The notes beneath the pieces were generated by a model, which was not told the origin of the DNA, searched no databases, and saw only the letters and a list, made by a program, of their open reading frames with translations. A stretch of 64,000 nucleotides of DNA from NCBI RefSeq assembly GCF_000220505.1, contig NZ_AFPJ01000032.1:1-64000 (forward strand). The letters run 5' to 3'. Shown piece by piece: positions 1 to 10,873 of this stretch; the first letter of the stretch is position 1, and every line of letters starts with the position of its first letter. The position numbers were made by a program, and so were the translations under genes. The DNA comes from Microbulbifer agarilyticus S89. GTDB taxonomy: Bacteria; Pseudomonadota; Gammaproteobacteria; Pseudomonadales; Cellvibrionaceae.

Positions 1-1639
<1,639 letters not shown>

Positions 1640-2003
1640 GGTATCCCCTTGCGGTAAAATCAGATGTCTGAGAAGCCACCAAAGCGTGTTTTGACGGCCA
1701 AAAATTGGGCTGCAAATGTACCGAATCCTGCGGTAAATACAAGCTTGAGGGGGTTATGTGACAAGGGCGCGCCCGGCGCAGCACAATGCTGGCCCCCACT
1801 ACCGTGCGAACGCCTTTCACAACCCTATTGAGGAACTGAATCTTGGTCAGACAGGTCAATTACCCCGTGAACGACGGCGTAAATTTTGTTATAAAGTCGC
1901 CCTGGTGTTCGTTTTTTAGACGATCACAGACCTGCGGCGCAACGCTTCACGTCTGACCCGAACCCAACAAATACCACTGTCAGCGCTACTTCTATATAGA
2001 ACC
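1640..2003. other. divergent intergenic region
   Basis: 364 bp between the starts of tyrS (minus) and the M23 peptidase gene (plus), so it should hold promoters for both. The sequence TATAAAGT near 1891-1898 is a possible -10 for the plus-strand gene, but no good -35 is visible. The open frames here have no coding character. Confidence 0.4.
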
Positions 2004-3374
2004 ATGCAAAATCGACGCAAAAACGAGCGCCTGATCGGCGCTATGGGCAAACACTTCCCGCGCACTCACGCCGTTGCTGCCGGTGCGGCGAGTTTCGCCC
2101 TGGCCTTAGTCCTGTTTATTTCGCCGCCGGAAGTCGAGGCGAAGCGAACCGCGCTGCCGGTGACCCTGAGCCACGCGGAAGAGGCGCCTCAAGGACTGGC
2201 GCCAGAGCACGAGACTGCGGCGGTGGAAAGCACCAGCGTTATGGAAGGTTTACGCGTGGTCCAGGAGACCGTGCGCAACGGGGATACCCTGTCCGACCTG
2301 TTCCAGCGCGCCGGTGTCAGCAGCGCGGAGATGTACCAGTTGCTGTCCAGCGGTAAAGAAGCGAAACAACTGGCCAAACTGGTGCCGGGGGAGGAGCTTA
2401 CCTTCCAGATTGACGGCGAGGGGAGCCTGCAAACCCTAGAACTGCATCGCGACCGCCTCAGCAAGGTGGAATTCAGCCGCGATAGCTCCGACCAGTACAA
2501 ATACGCCCTGCACACACGGGAAGCGGAGCGCTACACCGCGTTCCGCCAGGCGGAAATCAACAGCTCCCTGTTTGTGGACGGCAGCAAGGCGGGCCTGAGC
2601 AATAACCTGATCATGGAGATGGCCGACATCTTCGGCTCGGACATCGATTTCGCACTGGATATTCGCAAGGGCGACAAATTCAGCGTGGTTTTCGATGAAG
2701 AGTTCATCGATGGTGAGAAGATTGGCAACGGCGCGATTCAGGCAGTGTCCTTTACTAACCAGGGAAAAACCTTCAGCGCAGTCCGCTACATAGATCGCAA
2801 TGGCGACGTGAATTACTACACGCCAGATGGCAAGAGCATGCGCAAGGCGTTCATTCGTACGCCGGTAGATATCGGCCGCATCAGCTCCCATTTCAACCCG
2901 CGCCGCCTGCACCCGATCTTCAAGACCCGCCGCCCGCACAACGGCACCGATTACGCCGCGCCGCGAGGCACGCCAGTGTATTCCGCGGGTGACGGCCGCG
3001 TGGTCAAGGCCGGCTACACCAAGGCCAACGGCAACTACGTATTTATCCAGCATGGCGAGCGCTACCTCACTCGCTACCTGCACCTGCACAAGCGCCACGT
3101 AAAGCGCGGCCAGCGGGTCAAGCAGCGCCAGGTCATCGGCACCGTAGGCTCTACCGGTTACGCCACTGGCCCGCACCTGCACTATGAGTTCCTGGTCGAC
3201 GGCCGTCACCGCAACCCAGCGACCATTGTCCGCAAGCTCCCCAAGGCCAAGGCCGTGGCGAGCTCTGAAATGGATCGTTTCCTAGCCCAGACCCAGCCAC
3301 TGCTGGCCCAGCTGCAACGGTTTGAACAGCCCGCACTCGCACAAAATAACGAAGAGAAGGACTCCGTAAACTGA
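2004..3374 (+). CDS. M23 family peptidoglycan endopeptidase (MepM-like)
   Basis: Membrane-anchored or periplasmic metallopeptidase expected to cut peptidoglycan cross-links. An N-terminal hydrophobic segment (about residues 22-42) acts as anchor or signal. An OapA/LysM-like domain (about 90-135, with NGDTLSDLF) precedes an inner barrel region. The M23 domain near the C-terminus keeps the zinc-site motifs: HNGTD with H312 and D316, and GPHLHYEF with H391 and H393. Its neighbours match PA0667 of P. aeruginosa. The stop codon directly abuts the anmK start, so the two are translationally linked and both concern the cell wall. Confidence 0.92.
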   Translation: MQNRRKNERLIGAMGKHFPRTHAVAAGAASFALALVLFISPPEVEAKRTALPVTLSHAEEAPQGLAPEHETAAVESTSVMEGLRVVQETVRNGDTLSDLFQRAGVSSAEMYQLLSSGKEAKQLAKLVPGEELTFQIDGEGSLQTLELHRDRLSKVEFSRDSSDQYKYALHTREAERYTAFRQAEINSSLFVDGSKAGLSNNLIMEMADIFGSDIDFALDIRKGDKFSVVFDEEFIDGEKIGNGAIQAVSFTNQGKTFSAVRYIDRNGDVNYYTPDGKSMRKAFIRTPVDIGRISSHFNPRRLHPIFKTRRPHNGTDYAAPRGTPVYSAGDGRVVKAGYTKANGNYVFIQHGERYLTRYLHLHKRHVKRGQRVKQRQVIGTVGSTGYATGPHLHYEFLVDGRHRNPATIVRKLPKAKAVASSEMDRFLAQTQPLLAQLQRFEQPALAQNNEEKDSVN

Positions 3375-4499
3375 ATGACGGACCTCTACATTGGCCTGAT
3401 GTCTGGCACCAGCGTCGACAGTATCGACGCGGTGCTGGTCGAATTTTCTGAATCAGCCGGCGCCTCTGGCAGCCAACTACACTGCAAAACCCGCGCAGCG
3501 ATCGGTCACCACATTTCCTCGGAAATGCGCGAAGCCATCCTCGCCCTGTGCGCGCCCGGCCCCTCCGAGCTGGACCGCTCCGGACAGCTGGACCGCCAAC
3601 TGGGGCAGGAATTTGCCGCTGCGACCCTCGCGGTACTGCGCGAAGCCGGCGTCCAGCCACAGCAGGTGCGCGCGATTGGCAGCCATGGGCAAACCGTGCG
3701 CCACCGCCCGCCCGGCTCTGTATCGACCCCATTTTCCCTGCAGCTCGGCGACCCCAATACCATCGCGGCGGAGACCGGTATCACCACGGTGGCCGATTTC
3801 CGTCGCCGGGATATGGCTCTCGGCGGCCAGGGAGCGCCACTGATGCCGGCGTTCCATAACGCGGTATTCCGCGCCGACCGCGACCGCGCTGTGGTGAACA
3901 TTGGCGGCATGGCGAACATCACCGAGCTGGCCGCGAATGGGGACGTGCGCGGCTACGATACCGGCCCGGGTAACGCGCTGCTGGATTACTGGGTCAAACT
4001 ACATCGCGACACCGCGTACGACGCTGACGGCGCCTGGGGCGCTACCGGCAACCCACACCCGGAACTGCTTAATCGATTGCTGAACGACCCCTTCTTTGCC
4101 GCGCCGGCCCCCAAAAGCACTGGACGCGAGGCCTTCAACCCCAACTGGCTCGAGATGGCCTGTGCCGGGCTCGAACTAACCCCGGTGGATGTGCAGGCGA
4201 CCCTGGCCGAGGTCACCGCGGCAACCATCGCCAATGGCGTGCACGAATTTGCCCGCGGCGGTGAGCTGCTGGTATGTGGAGGTGGCGCGCGCAACGGCGA
4301 CCTGATGGAGCGCCTGCGCAGGCGCCTGCCGACCTGGACGGTTGCGCCCACGGATCATTATGGAATCGATGCAGACTGGGTGGAGGGCGCCGGTTTTGCA
4401 TGGCTCGCACGCCAGACCATTCTGGGACTGAACGGCAACTGCCCGGCAGTGACCGGAGCATCCAAGGAAACGGTACTAGGGGGAATCTTTCCCGCCTGA
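3375..4499 (+). CDS. anmK: anhydro-N-acetylmuramic acid kinase
   Basis: Phosphorylates 1,6-anhydroMurNAc with ring opening to give MurNAc-6-phosphate, a step in peptidoglycan recycling. The N-terminus GLMSGTSVDSIDAVLVEF is the AnmK signature, with ASKHA-fold motifs further on: GSHGQTVRHRP, VNIGGMANIT and YDTGPGNALLD. The length of 374 aa is typical. The ATG follows the stop of the M23 endopeptidase gene with no gap, which couples a wall-cutting enzyme to a wall-recycling one. Confidence 0.96.
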   Translation: MTDLYIGLMSGTSVDSIDAVLVEFSESAGASGSQLHCKTRAAIGHHISSEMREAILALCAPGPSELDRSGQLDRQLGQEFAAATLAVLREAGVQPQQVRAIGSHGQTVRHRPPGSVSTPFSLQLGDPNTIAAETGITTVADFRRRDMALGGQGAPLMPAFHNAVFRADRDRAVVNIGGMANITELAANGDVRGYDTGPGNALLDYWVKLHRDTAYDADGAWGATGNPHPELLNRLLNDPFFAAPAPKSTGREAFNPNWLEMACAGLELTPVDVQATLAEVTAATIANGVHEFARGGELLVCGGGARNGDLMERLRRRLPTWTVAPTDHYGIDADWVEGAGFAWLARQTILGLNGNCPAVTGASKETVLGGIFPA

Positions 4500-4511
4500 T
4501 TGGCGGGAAAG
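4487..4511. terminator. bidirectional terminator between anmK and erpA
   Basis: Perfect 10-bp stem CTTTCCCGCC / GGCGGGAAAG with a 5-nt loop (TGATT). It overlaps the last codons of anmK and lies between two converging genes. The A/T ends of the stem give a short T run in either direction. Confidence 0.7.
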
Positions 4512-4533
4512 AAGCTGAAACGCGAATCCGCGA

Positions 4534-4887
4534 TCAGATTGAAAAGGACGAGCCGCAGCCACAGGTGGAGGATGCGTTCGGGTTCTGTACCACAAAGCGC
4601 GAGCCAGACAGCCCCTCTTCGTAGTCCACACTGGCACCAACCAGGTACGGATAGCTCATGGCATCCACCAACACCTGAATACCATCTTTTTCCACTACCG
4701 CGTCGTCTTCGGCCACCAGCTCATCAAAGGTAAATCCGTACTGGAATCCTGAGCAGCCACCACCGGTAACGAAAACCCGCAGTTTCAGCTCCGGGTTGCC
4801 CTCCTCTTCCAGCAACCCCTTCACCTTGGCAACGGCCTGTTCGGTCACCTGGATCGGTTCGGGAGAAAAGGAAACAGCTTCAGACAT
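4534..4887 (-). CDS. erpA: A-type iron-sulfur cluster carrier ErpA
   Basis: Delivers Fe-S clusters to apoproteins such as those of isoprenoid synthesis and respiration. The three cluster-binding cysteines are visible: GGGCSG in the middle and CGCGSSF at the C-terminus. I chose the ATG at 4887 (MSEAV) over an in-frame GTG nine bases upstream, because GAG lies about 8 nt before the ATG. Converges on anmK. The position next to anmK and the M23 peptidase gene matches the PA0665-PA0667 order. Confidence 0.93.
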   Translation of the reverse strand: MSEAVSFSPEPIQVTEQAVAKVKGLLEEEGNPELKLRVFVTGGGCSGFQYGFTFDELVAEDDAVVEKDGIQVLVDAMSYPYLVGASVDYEEGLSGSRFVVQNPNASSTCGCGSSFSI

Positions 4888-5016
4888 AGAATTCACTCGA
4901 CACAGTTTGCAGCTCCAACCCTATGTGGGCGCTCTGACTGGGCGCATTATGAATAAAACCCAGCAAATGGGTCAAGTATTACCCCAATTGCCGGGCTTCA
5001 CCAGCCAGTTGGCAGC

Positions 5017-5454
5017 TTAGTCCGCGTCAGTGACTGCTTCGTCAGCGTTAAAGCCGAGCATACGCGGTTCGCTGGCGCTATCCATATCCACATTGGATAC
5101 CAGCGAGCCATTGACCTGGGCGCCTTTTACCATCTCGATCAGCTTGTAGTGCACATTGCCTTCAACCATCGCCTTCGAGGCCAGCTCAAGGTGGCCGCTG
5201 GCGTGCACATCGCCTTTCACATTGCCGTTTACCACGACATTGGGCACACGGATTTCGCCTTCGATGGTGCCACCGTCAACCACTTGCAGGCGCGCATCGC
5301 TGTCACTGTGGGCGCTGATATTCCCCTTTACGGTACCTTCAACCACCAGGTTGCCGCGAAAATGCAGGTCGCCGGTTACTTCGGTGTGTTTCGCAATCAG
5401 GGTTGTGCTGTTGCCGCCAGTGCTAGCCATAGTTTTCTCTTTCTTTTTCAACAT
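5017..5454 (-). CDS. bactofilin
   Basis: Polymer-forming cytoskeletal protein (bactofilin family). The central part has the short glycine/valine-rich turns of a right-handed beta-helix: GDLHFRGNLVVEGTVKG, then VNGNVKGDVHASGHLE and VEGNVHYKLIEMVKGAQVNG. Flexible termini are usual in the family. Bactofilins scaffold cell-wall enzymes and often lie near M23 peptidases; one is 2 kb away here. The start could be the ATG at 5454 or the one at 5430 (MASTGG); neither has a strong ribosome binding site. It lies 70 bp after the DUF6776 gene, probably in one operon. Confidence 0.9.
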   Translation of the reverse strand: MLKKKEKTMASTGGNSTTLIAKHTEVTGDLHFRGNLVVEGTVKGNISAHSDSDARLQVVDGGTIEGEIRVPNVVVNGNVKGDVHASGHLELASKAMVEGNVHYKLIEMVKGAQVNGSLVSNVDMDSASEPRMLGFNADEAVTDAD

Positions 5455-5524
5455 AATTCAACCGAACCTCATGAATTGGATGGAGTCTGGTCGCTCCAAA
5501 CGCGCCATGTGCGCACTCAGCAAA

Positions 5525-6268
5525 TCAGCTCTGCTGCACCAGCCAGCCATAGCGCTGATCAATATTGAATCCTTTGCGCTTACTGGATTTGAGCGACAGT
5601 TCGACACCTTCCGGCACGAAGCCCTCCGGCAACTGCAGCTCTCCCTCGATATTCTGAAAATACTTGAATCGCAGCGGAATCGACTCGCTTTCCACCTGCT
5701 GGGACAGGTCCGCCAGTGCATAGCGGCGGGCCTCGCCATCCGTCTGTCCAACAATAGTAAAGCGCACGGCCCCGGTCACCACCTGGTGACGGGCGGCAGA
5801 CTGCTGAACCAGGAGTTTGTATTGATAGCGGCGATCGCCTGCCTCAGAAATACTGAAACGGCCAATGGAGACACCTTCACTGCCTTCGGCAGGCGCCATA
5901 ATGCCGCGATAGAATGCAATCTCCTGGCGCAGCTCAGCGATCTGGCTGTCCTTGGTAACCAGCTCGGAACGCACGGACTCACTGGCCTGTTCGCCAATGG
6001 TCACCGACTGCTCGGCGGTGGTGGCGCGGATACGCAGGGTTTCGATCTGCGCACGCAGGCGGTCCACCTCATCCAGCGCACGGGCGTGGGCACGAGACTT
6101 CTCATCCAGGCTCTTGCTGATCTGATACTGGCCAGCGAAAAAGGCACCGGCACTCGTGGACAGCACCAGCAAGCTCACCCCCAGGGCGGAAAATACCCCG
6201 TGCAGGATGGGCCGATGGGGCACCACTTTCATTCGGTACTGTTTGCTGCCTTTAACTTTGCGCGCCAT
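5525..6268 (-). CDS. DUF6776-type membrane-anchored coiled-coil protein
   Basis: Single-span inner-membrane protein: basic N-terminus, transmembrane helix at about residues 24-48, a coiled coil rich in E, R, Q and A at about 50-120, and a beta-rich C-terminal domain of about 120 residues. It corresponds by position to PA0663 of P. aeruginosa, upstream of a bactofilin, so a role in anchoring or positioning the bactofilin is plausible. That role is inference; no catalytic motif is visible. Confidence 0.75.
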   Translation of the reverse strand: MARKVKGSKQYRMKVVPHRPILHGVFSALGVSLLVLSTSAGAFFAGQYQISKSLDEKSRAHARALDEVDRLRAQIETLRIRATTAEQSVTIGEQASESVRSELVTKDSQIAELRQEIAFYRGIMAPAEGSEGVSIGRFSISEAGDRRYQYKLLVQQSAARHQVVTGAVRFTIVGQTDGEARRYALADLSQQVESESIPLRFKYFQNIEGELQLPEGFVPEGVELSLKSSKRKGFNIDQRYGWLVQQS

Positions 6269-6328
6269 TGGATTGATTCGTGTTGTCGCCGTGTCGTGTA
6301 TTTTTCTATTGTGCCACTGCTGCCGATT

Positions 6329-7384
6329 CTAAGGCAGCAGTGCCGGGCTCTCTAGCCCCTGGTTCTCATTTAAGCCAAACATGATGTTCATGTTCTGAAT
6401 CGCCTGCGCAGACGCGCCCTTGGCCAGGTTATCGATGGCCGATAGCACCACCACCGTATCGCGGTCCTGCGGGCGCATTACCGACAGCCGGCACATATTG
6501 GTGCCCTTCACGCTGCGGGTCTGTGGATGGCTGCCAGCCGGCATAACATCCACGAAGGGCTCCGCTGCATAGCGCTGCTCGAACTGCTGCTGCAGCGCCT
6601 CCTGGGCACTGGCTGCCGCACTGGGGTCCTTCAGCTTGGCGTACAGGGTCGCATGGATGCCGCGCACCATGGGCAACAGGTGTGGCACAAACGTCAGTTC
6701 TACCGGGCCACCATTAGCGCGGTCAAGGCCCTGCTCGATCTCTGGCAGGTGACGATGCCCACCGGCCGCATAAGCACGGAAGGTGTCGTTGTTCTCCGCA
6801 AACAGCAGGTCGGTCTTGCCCTGACGACCGGCACCACTGGCGCCACTGGCGGCGTTGGCGATAAGCCCGGTGGACTCGACCAGCCCGGCCTCCAGCAGCG
6901 GCAGCAAACCCAGCTGCACCGCGGTCGGGTAGCAGCCCGGGCACGCAATCAGCTGGGCGCCGGCAATTTGATCCCGATTGACTTCGGGCAGGCCGTACAC
7001 CGCCTGCGGCACCAGCTCCGGACAGCCGTGCGGCTGGCCGTACCAGCTTTCCCAGGTGGCAATGTCCTGTATGCGGAAATCCGCGGACAGGTCGATCACC
7101 CGCACGCCCCGTGCAATCAGCGCCGGCACCTGCGCCTGGGCGACACCGTGCGGCGTGGCGAAAAACACCACATCACACGCGGCCAGGGCATCCACATCTG
7201 GCGCGGTAAATTTCAGATCGTAGTGACCCCGCAAACTGGGAAAGAGTTCCGCCACCGCAGTGCCCGCCTCGGCACGGGAGGTGATCGCACTGACCTCCAC
7301 GCCGCTGTGGCCAGCCAACAGGCGCAGTAACTCCACGCCGGTATAACCTGTTCCACCCACGATGGCCGCTTTGATGACACTCAC
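6329..7384 (-). CDS. argC: N-acetyl-gamma-glutamyl-phosphate reductase
   Basis: Third step of arginine synthesis: NADPH reduction of N-acetylglutamyl phosphate to the semialdehyde. The Rossmann motif [14 protein letters not shown] is at the N-terminus, and the catalytic cysteine lies in [17 protein letters not shown]. The 351-residue length fits the type 1 enzyme. It starts with GTG, supported by AAGGAG seven bases upstream. It may be co-transcribed with the DUF6776 and bactofilin genes downstream. Confidence 0.96.
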   Translation of the reverse strand: MSVIKAAIVGGTGYTGVELLRLLAGHSGVEVSAITSRAEAGTAVAELFPSLRGHYDLKFTAPDVDALAACDVVFFATPHGVAQAQVPALIARGVRVIDLSADFRIQDIATWESWYGQPHGCPELVPQAVYGLPEVNRDQIAGAQLIACPGCYPTAVQLGLLPLLEAGLVESTGLIANAASGASGAGRQGKTDLLFAENNDTFRAYAAGGHRHLPEIEQGLDRANGGPVELTFVPHLLPMVRGIHATLYAKLKDPSAAASAQEALQQQFEQRYAAEPFVDVMPAGSHPQTRSVKGTNMCRLSVMRPQDRDTVVVLSAIDNLAKGASAQAIQNMNIMFGLNENQGLESPALLP

Positions 7385-7508
7385 AATCTCGCTCCTTTTT
7401 ACTGCCTGCTAGTCACTGTCCTTTGCGGGGCGCCCTACTGGCGGGCCACGTCCCCTGTATAATGAGCCGTGCACTCTACCATAAGCCACTCAGATTAAAG
7501 GATTAACC

Positions 7509-9338
7509 GTGCGGCGCAGAACGCAGTCGAAGCCCCAATCCCGCTATGCCGCCGCAATTTCTCGCCTGCGCCGGCCACAGTTTTTCGATCGCCTGCAGCT
7601 CGAACTCTCCGCACAGCAAGCCCTGTCAACGCTGGTGCTACTGGCACTGGTCATCGGCATTTGCGCCGGACTGGTGATTATCGCGTTCCGCCAGCTCAGC
7701 GAAGGCCCAGCCATCCTGTACCTGCCCAAGCTGGAGGACTTCGAGTCACTCTCGCCGGAGTGGCGTTTCATGCTGCCCGTGGTCGGCGCGATGCTGCTGG
7801 GGCTGATATTCCACTGGATCGCACCCTCCGGGCGCCCGGTTGGCGTGGTTCACGTGCTGGACCGGCTGCACAACCACCAGGGCAAGATGCCCGCCAAGAA
7901 TGCCATCTTGCAGTTTTTTGGCGGCGCCCTGGCGCTGCTCAGTGGCCAGTCCATCGGTCGCGAGGGCCCTTCCGTTCACCTGGGTGCCGCGACCGGCAGC
8001 TGGGTCGCACAGCGCCTGCGCCTGCCCAATAATGCCCGGCGTACCCTACTGGCGTGTGGTGTGGCTGCGGCGATCGCCGCGTCATTTAACACCCCTCTGG
8101 CCGGGGTGATTTTCGCCATGGAAGTGGTGATGCTGGAATACACCGTGGCGGGTTTCCTGCCGGTGATGATCGCCGCGGTGAGCGGCAGTGCGGCCACCCG
8201 CCTGGCGTTTGGGCACCACACCATGTTCAACGTGCCGCCCTCGCAACTGCAGTCGCTGGCAGAGCTCCCCATCCTGTTCGCATGCGCACTGGCGATCGGG
8301 GCGCTCGCCTCGCTGTTTATTATCAGTCAGCGCAAACTGGTGCCGCTGCAGCAGAAGTACTCGCCCCTGCTGCGTTTCACCATCGCCGGCGTGGCGACCG
8401 GGCTAATTGCCATCTGGATTCCGGAAGTGCTCGGCACCGGGTACGACACCATGGAGCTGGCCATGCTTGGGCAGATCGGCGTGGTTGCACTTTCGATCAT
8501 CGTACTGGCCAAGCTCACCGCTACATCGCTGGCAATCGGGCTCGGCATCCCCGGTGGGGTTATCGGACCCAGCCTGATTCTCGGCGCCTGCATCGGTGGC
8601 GGCGCCGGCCATCTGGCCAATATTCTGCTCGGCGAGGCCACGGCCAGCCCCGGCTTGTACGCAATGGTCGGTATGGCCGCAATGATGGCGGCCATGCTGA
8701 ACGCACCACTGGCGGCATTGCTGACCATCCTCGAGCTGACCTATAACGCCAACGTGTTATTCCCCGCCATGCTGACCATTGTGGTTGCCTGCCTGGTAAG
8801 CCGGCAGCTGTTTTCTACCGATGGGATTTATCAGGAGTCGCTGCGCGCCCTCGGCAAAAGCGGCACCCCCAGCTGGCGCGCACAGATGCTGAGCCGCGTT
8901 GGGGTGGCGGGGGCAATGGAGCGGGCCATCGCGGTAGCGCCACAACTGCTGGACCCGACACAGGCGCAACGGCTGATCGACCAGAAACCCGCCTGGCTGC
9001 TGGTGGACACCGAAGACAGTGCGGTAGCACTGCGTACCGCAGACCTGGCTCATTTCCTCCAGCGCCCGCAGAACCCGCCAAAGGACCCGCAAGACAACGA
9101 GCACAAGCCCGCAGCAGAAGAAAAAATCGACCTGTTACGTCTACCCGGCGAACGCCTGGAAATGGCGCCGCTGAGCTGGCGGGCAACGCTACTGGAAGCT
9201 CAGCAGACCCTGGAGCGGCGGGATGTCGGGGCGTTGTACATCGGCCGGGATTACGATCAGGGCAGTCCGGGTGTACGCAACTGTGATGTGGCGGGTATTA
9301 TCTTGCCCGAGCATATAGAACATTATTACCGCCAGTGA
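7509..9338 (+). CDS. CLC-family chloride channel/transporter
   Basis: Integral membrane chloride channel or Cl-/H+ exchanger with about ten hydrophobic segments (residues 35-440). The gating-glutamate motif is intact (SIGREGPSVHLG) and a GxFxP-like motif is present as GGVIGPSLILGA. The first selectivity motif GSGIP is not: the aligned stretch reads SGRPVGVV. A soluble C-terminal part of about 160 residues is only weakly like a CBS pair. The start is GTG with AAGGA upstream. No partner gene is obvious. Confidence 0.9.
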   Translation: MRRRTQSKPQSRYAAAISRLRRPQFFDRLQLELSAQQALSTLVLLALVIGICAGLVIIAFRQLSEGPAILYLPKLEDFESLSPEWRFMLPVVGAMLLGLIFHWIAPSGRPVGVVHVLDRLHNHQGKMPAKNAILQFFGGALALLSGQSIGREGPSVHLGAATGSWVAQRLRLPNNARRTLLACGVAAAIAASFNTPLAGVIFAMEVVMLEYTVAGFLPVMIAAVSGSAATRLAFGHHTMFNVPPSQLQSLAELPILFACALAIGALASLFIISQRKLVPLQQKYSPLLRFTIAGVATGLIAIWIPEVLGTGYDTMELAMLGQIGVVALSIIVLAKLTATSLAIGLGIPGGVIGPSLILGACIGGGAGHLANILLGEATASPGLYAMVGMAAMMAAMLNAPLAALLTILELTYNANVLFPAMLTIVVACLVSRQLFSTDGIYQESLRALGKSGTPSWRAQMLSRVGVAGAMERAIAVAPQLLDPTQAQRLIDQKPAWLLVDTEDSAVALRTADLAHFLQRPQNPPKDPQDNEHKPAAEEKIDLLRLPGERLEMAPLSWRATLLEAQQTLERRDVGALYIGRDYDQGSPGVRNCDVAGIILPEHIEHYYRQ

Positions 9339-9410
9339 GCCTCGCCATAGGACACTGACCGACAAAACACCAAAACGACAACAACAAACCCTGCCGGGTA
9401 AGGAGCCTCA

Positions 9411-9833
9411 ATGCTGTGGGTCAAAGCCTTTCATATTATTGCCATGGTGTGCTGGTTTGCCGCTCTGTTTTACCTGCCGCGACTGTTTGTGTACCACGTC
9501 GACGCGACCGATGCGCTGAGCAAGGACCGCTTCAAGATCATGGAGCGTCGCCTGTACCGGGGCATCGCCATTCCTTCCATGCTGGCGACACTGATTTTTG
9601 GCATCTGGCTGATTACCTACAACCCTGAGTACTACAAGTCCGCCGGCTGGCTGCACGCCAAACTCACCCTGGTCGTGCTGCTAATCGGCTATCACCATAT
9701 CTGTGGCAGCTACGTGAAGAAGTTTGCCGCCGACAACATCACCAAGAGCGGGCGCTTTTTTCGCATTTTCAATGAATTGCCGGTGCTGGCACTGATCGCG
9801 ATCGTGATTCTGGCGGTGGTGAAACCGTTTTAA
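9411..9833 (+). CDS. hemJ: protoporphyrinogen IX oxidase, HemJ type
   Basis: Inner-membrane enzyme that oxidises protoporphyrinogen IX to protoporphyrin IX, the penultimate haem step. Four transmembrane helices are visible in 140 residues. Family-conserved features include the N-terminal histidine (KAFHIIAMVCWFA), MERRLYR and the lysine in GWLHAKL. The ATG has AAGGAG nine bases upstream. Two further haem genes, hemL and hemB, follow within 1-3 kb, which supports the assignment. Confidence 0.9.
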   Translation: MLWVKAFHIIAMVCWFAALFYLPRLFVYHVDATDALSKDRFKIMERRLYRGIAIPSMLATLIFGIWLITYNPEYYKSAGWLHAKLTLVVLLIGYHHICGSYVKKFAADNITKSGRFFRIFNELPVLALIAIVILAVVKPF

Positions 9834-9838
9834 GACGG

Positions 9839-9863
9839 CACGCGCCCCGCACAGGGGCGCGTG
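9839..9863 (+). terminator. hairpin after hemJ
   Basis: Perfect 10-bp stem CACGCGCCCC / GGGGCGCGTG with loop GCACA, six bases after the hemJ stop. No T run follows, so it could be a Rho-independent terminator of reduced strength or a 3'-end stabiliser. Confidence 0.5.
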
Positions 9864-9937
9864 AGCCCTCCTCGCGGCACCGTCACTACCAGTGACGCAG
9901 CTAGAATTAGGATACCTGCCAAAGATTCCCAAACGCC

Positions 9938-10729
9938 ATGGATACGCAACAGCCAGTCGTCCTCACCGTCACCCACCACGACCCCAGCGGCAGCGCCGGT
10001 ATTGCGGCGGATACGGAAACGGCCGCAAGCCTGGGGTGCCACTGCGCCTCGGTGGTCTCGGCGATTACCGTGGGGGACACCAGTGCGCTCGCCGGGGTGG
10101 CGCCGGTGGACGACAGCCTGCTGGTGGAGCAAGCCCGGGCGGTGCTCGAGGACATGCCGGTGGCGGCGATCAAGATCGGCTATCTTGGCTCGGTAGAGAA
10201 TGTGCACGCCATGCACAGCGTGCTGCGCGACTACCCGGATATCCCGCTGATCATCGATCCCGACGCTACCCTTGCCGACAAGGAAAGTCTGCTGGCGCCG
10301 CCCCTGTGGCGCGCCATGTGCGACCTGCTACTGCCGCTCGCCACGCTGGTTGCCCCCAATCGACGCGAAGCCCGGGCCATGGCGGGCGAAGCCGACGTCT
10401 ACGACGCCCAAGCACAGGAGCTACTGGAAAGTGGCTGCCGCTACCTGCTGCTTACCGGGGTACCGGCGGAAGACCAGCAGCTGGAAAATCGCCTCTACGA
10501 TGCACGCGGCCTGATTCGTGAATTCCACTGGAAACGACTGCAACCGGCGGCCTATGGGGTCTGCGGGACCCTGACCACGGCGATCGCCTGTCATATCGCG
10601 CACGGCCTAAACATGCTGGAAGCGGTCAATCGCAGCCAGCAGTTTACCTGGAGCGCCATCGCCGACAGCCGGCGTCTCGGTATGGGACGACCGGTACCCA
10701 ACCGGCTGTTCTGGGCCTGCAAAGACTGA
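9938..10729 (+). CDS. thiD: ThiD-like hydroxymethylpyrimidine kinase, altered active site
   Basis: Ribokinase-fold protein of the HMP/HMP-P kinase family (thiamine pyrimidine branch). The N-terminus carries the ThiD pattern HDPSGSAGIAADTETAASLG, and NRREARAM matches the family's NxxEA region. The anion-hole/catalytic loop, normally GTGCTL or GSGCTL near the C-terminus, reads YGVCGTLTTA, so glycine and cysteine are displaced. In Pseudomonas, thiD is followed by thiE and hemL; here hemL follows directly and thiE is absent. The protein may have lost or changed activity. Length (263 aa) is normal. Confidence 0.78.
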   Translation: MDTQQPVVLTVTHHDPSGSAGIAADTETAASLGCHCASVVSAITVGDTSALAGVAPVDDSLLVEQARAVLEDMPVAAIKIGYLGSVENVHAMHSVLRDYPDIPLIIDPDATLADKESLLAPPLWRAMCDLLLPLATLVAPNRREARAMAGEADVYDAQAQELLESGCRYLLLTGVPAEDQQLENRLYDARGLIREFHWKRLQPAAYGVCGTLTTAIACHIAHGLNMLEAVNRSQQFTWSAIADSRRLGMGRPVPNRLFWACKD

Positions 10730-10774
10730 CCAGCACGCCACCCTCCTTTCTTGCCTTCATTGCGCTGCCACAGT

Positions 10775-10793
10775 GCTCCGCGGTTTGCGGAGC
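10775..10793 (+). terminator. hairpin between thiD and hemL
   Basis: Perfect 7-bp stem GCTCCGC / GCGGAGC with loop GGTTT, flanked by an outer CCACAG...CTGTGG pairing. It lies between the thiD stop and a probable hemL promoter, and could end thiD transcription. No T tract. Confidence 0.4.
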
Positions 10794-10813
10794 GGGCCTG
10801 TGGCGCGGATAAT
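10784..10813 (+). promoter_or_regulatory. probable hemL promoter
   Basis: TTTGCG (10784-10789) and GATAAT (10808-10813) are separated by 18 bp, about 60 bp before the hemL start. The -35 box overlaps the right arm of the preceding hairpin. A second small inverted repeat, ACGGTG / CACCGT (10831-10849), lies in the leader. Confidence 0.5.
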
Positions 10814-10873
10814 ACGCGCAAATTTTCATCACGGTGTCCCTGTCACCGTTCTATACCCGGTATCCGTATTTCT

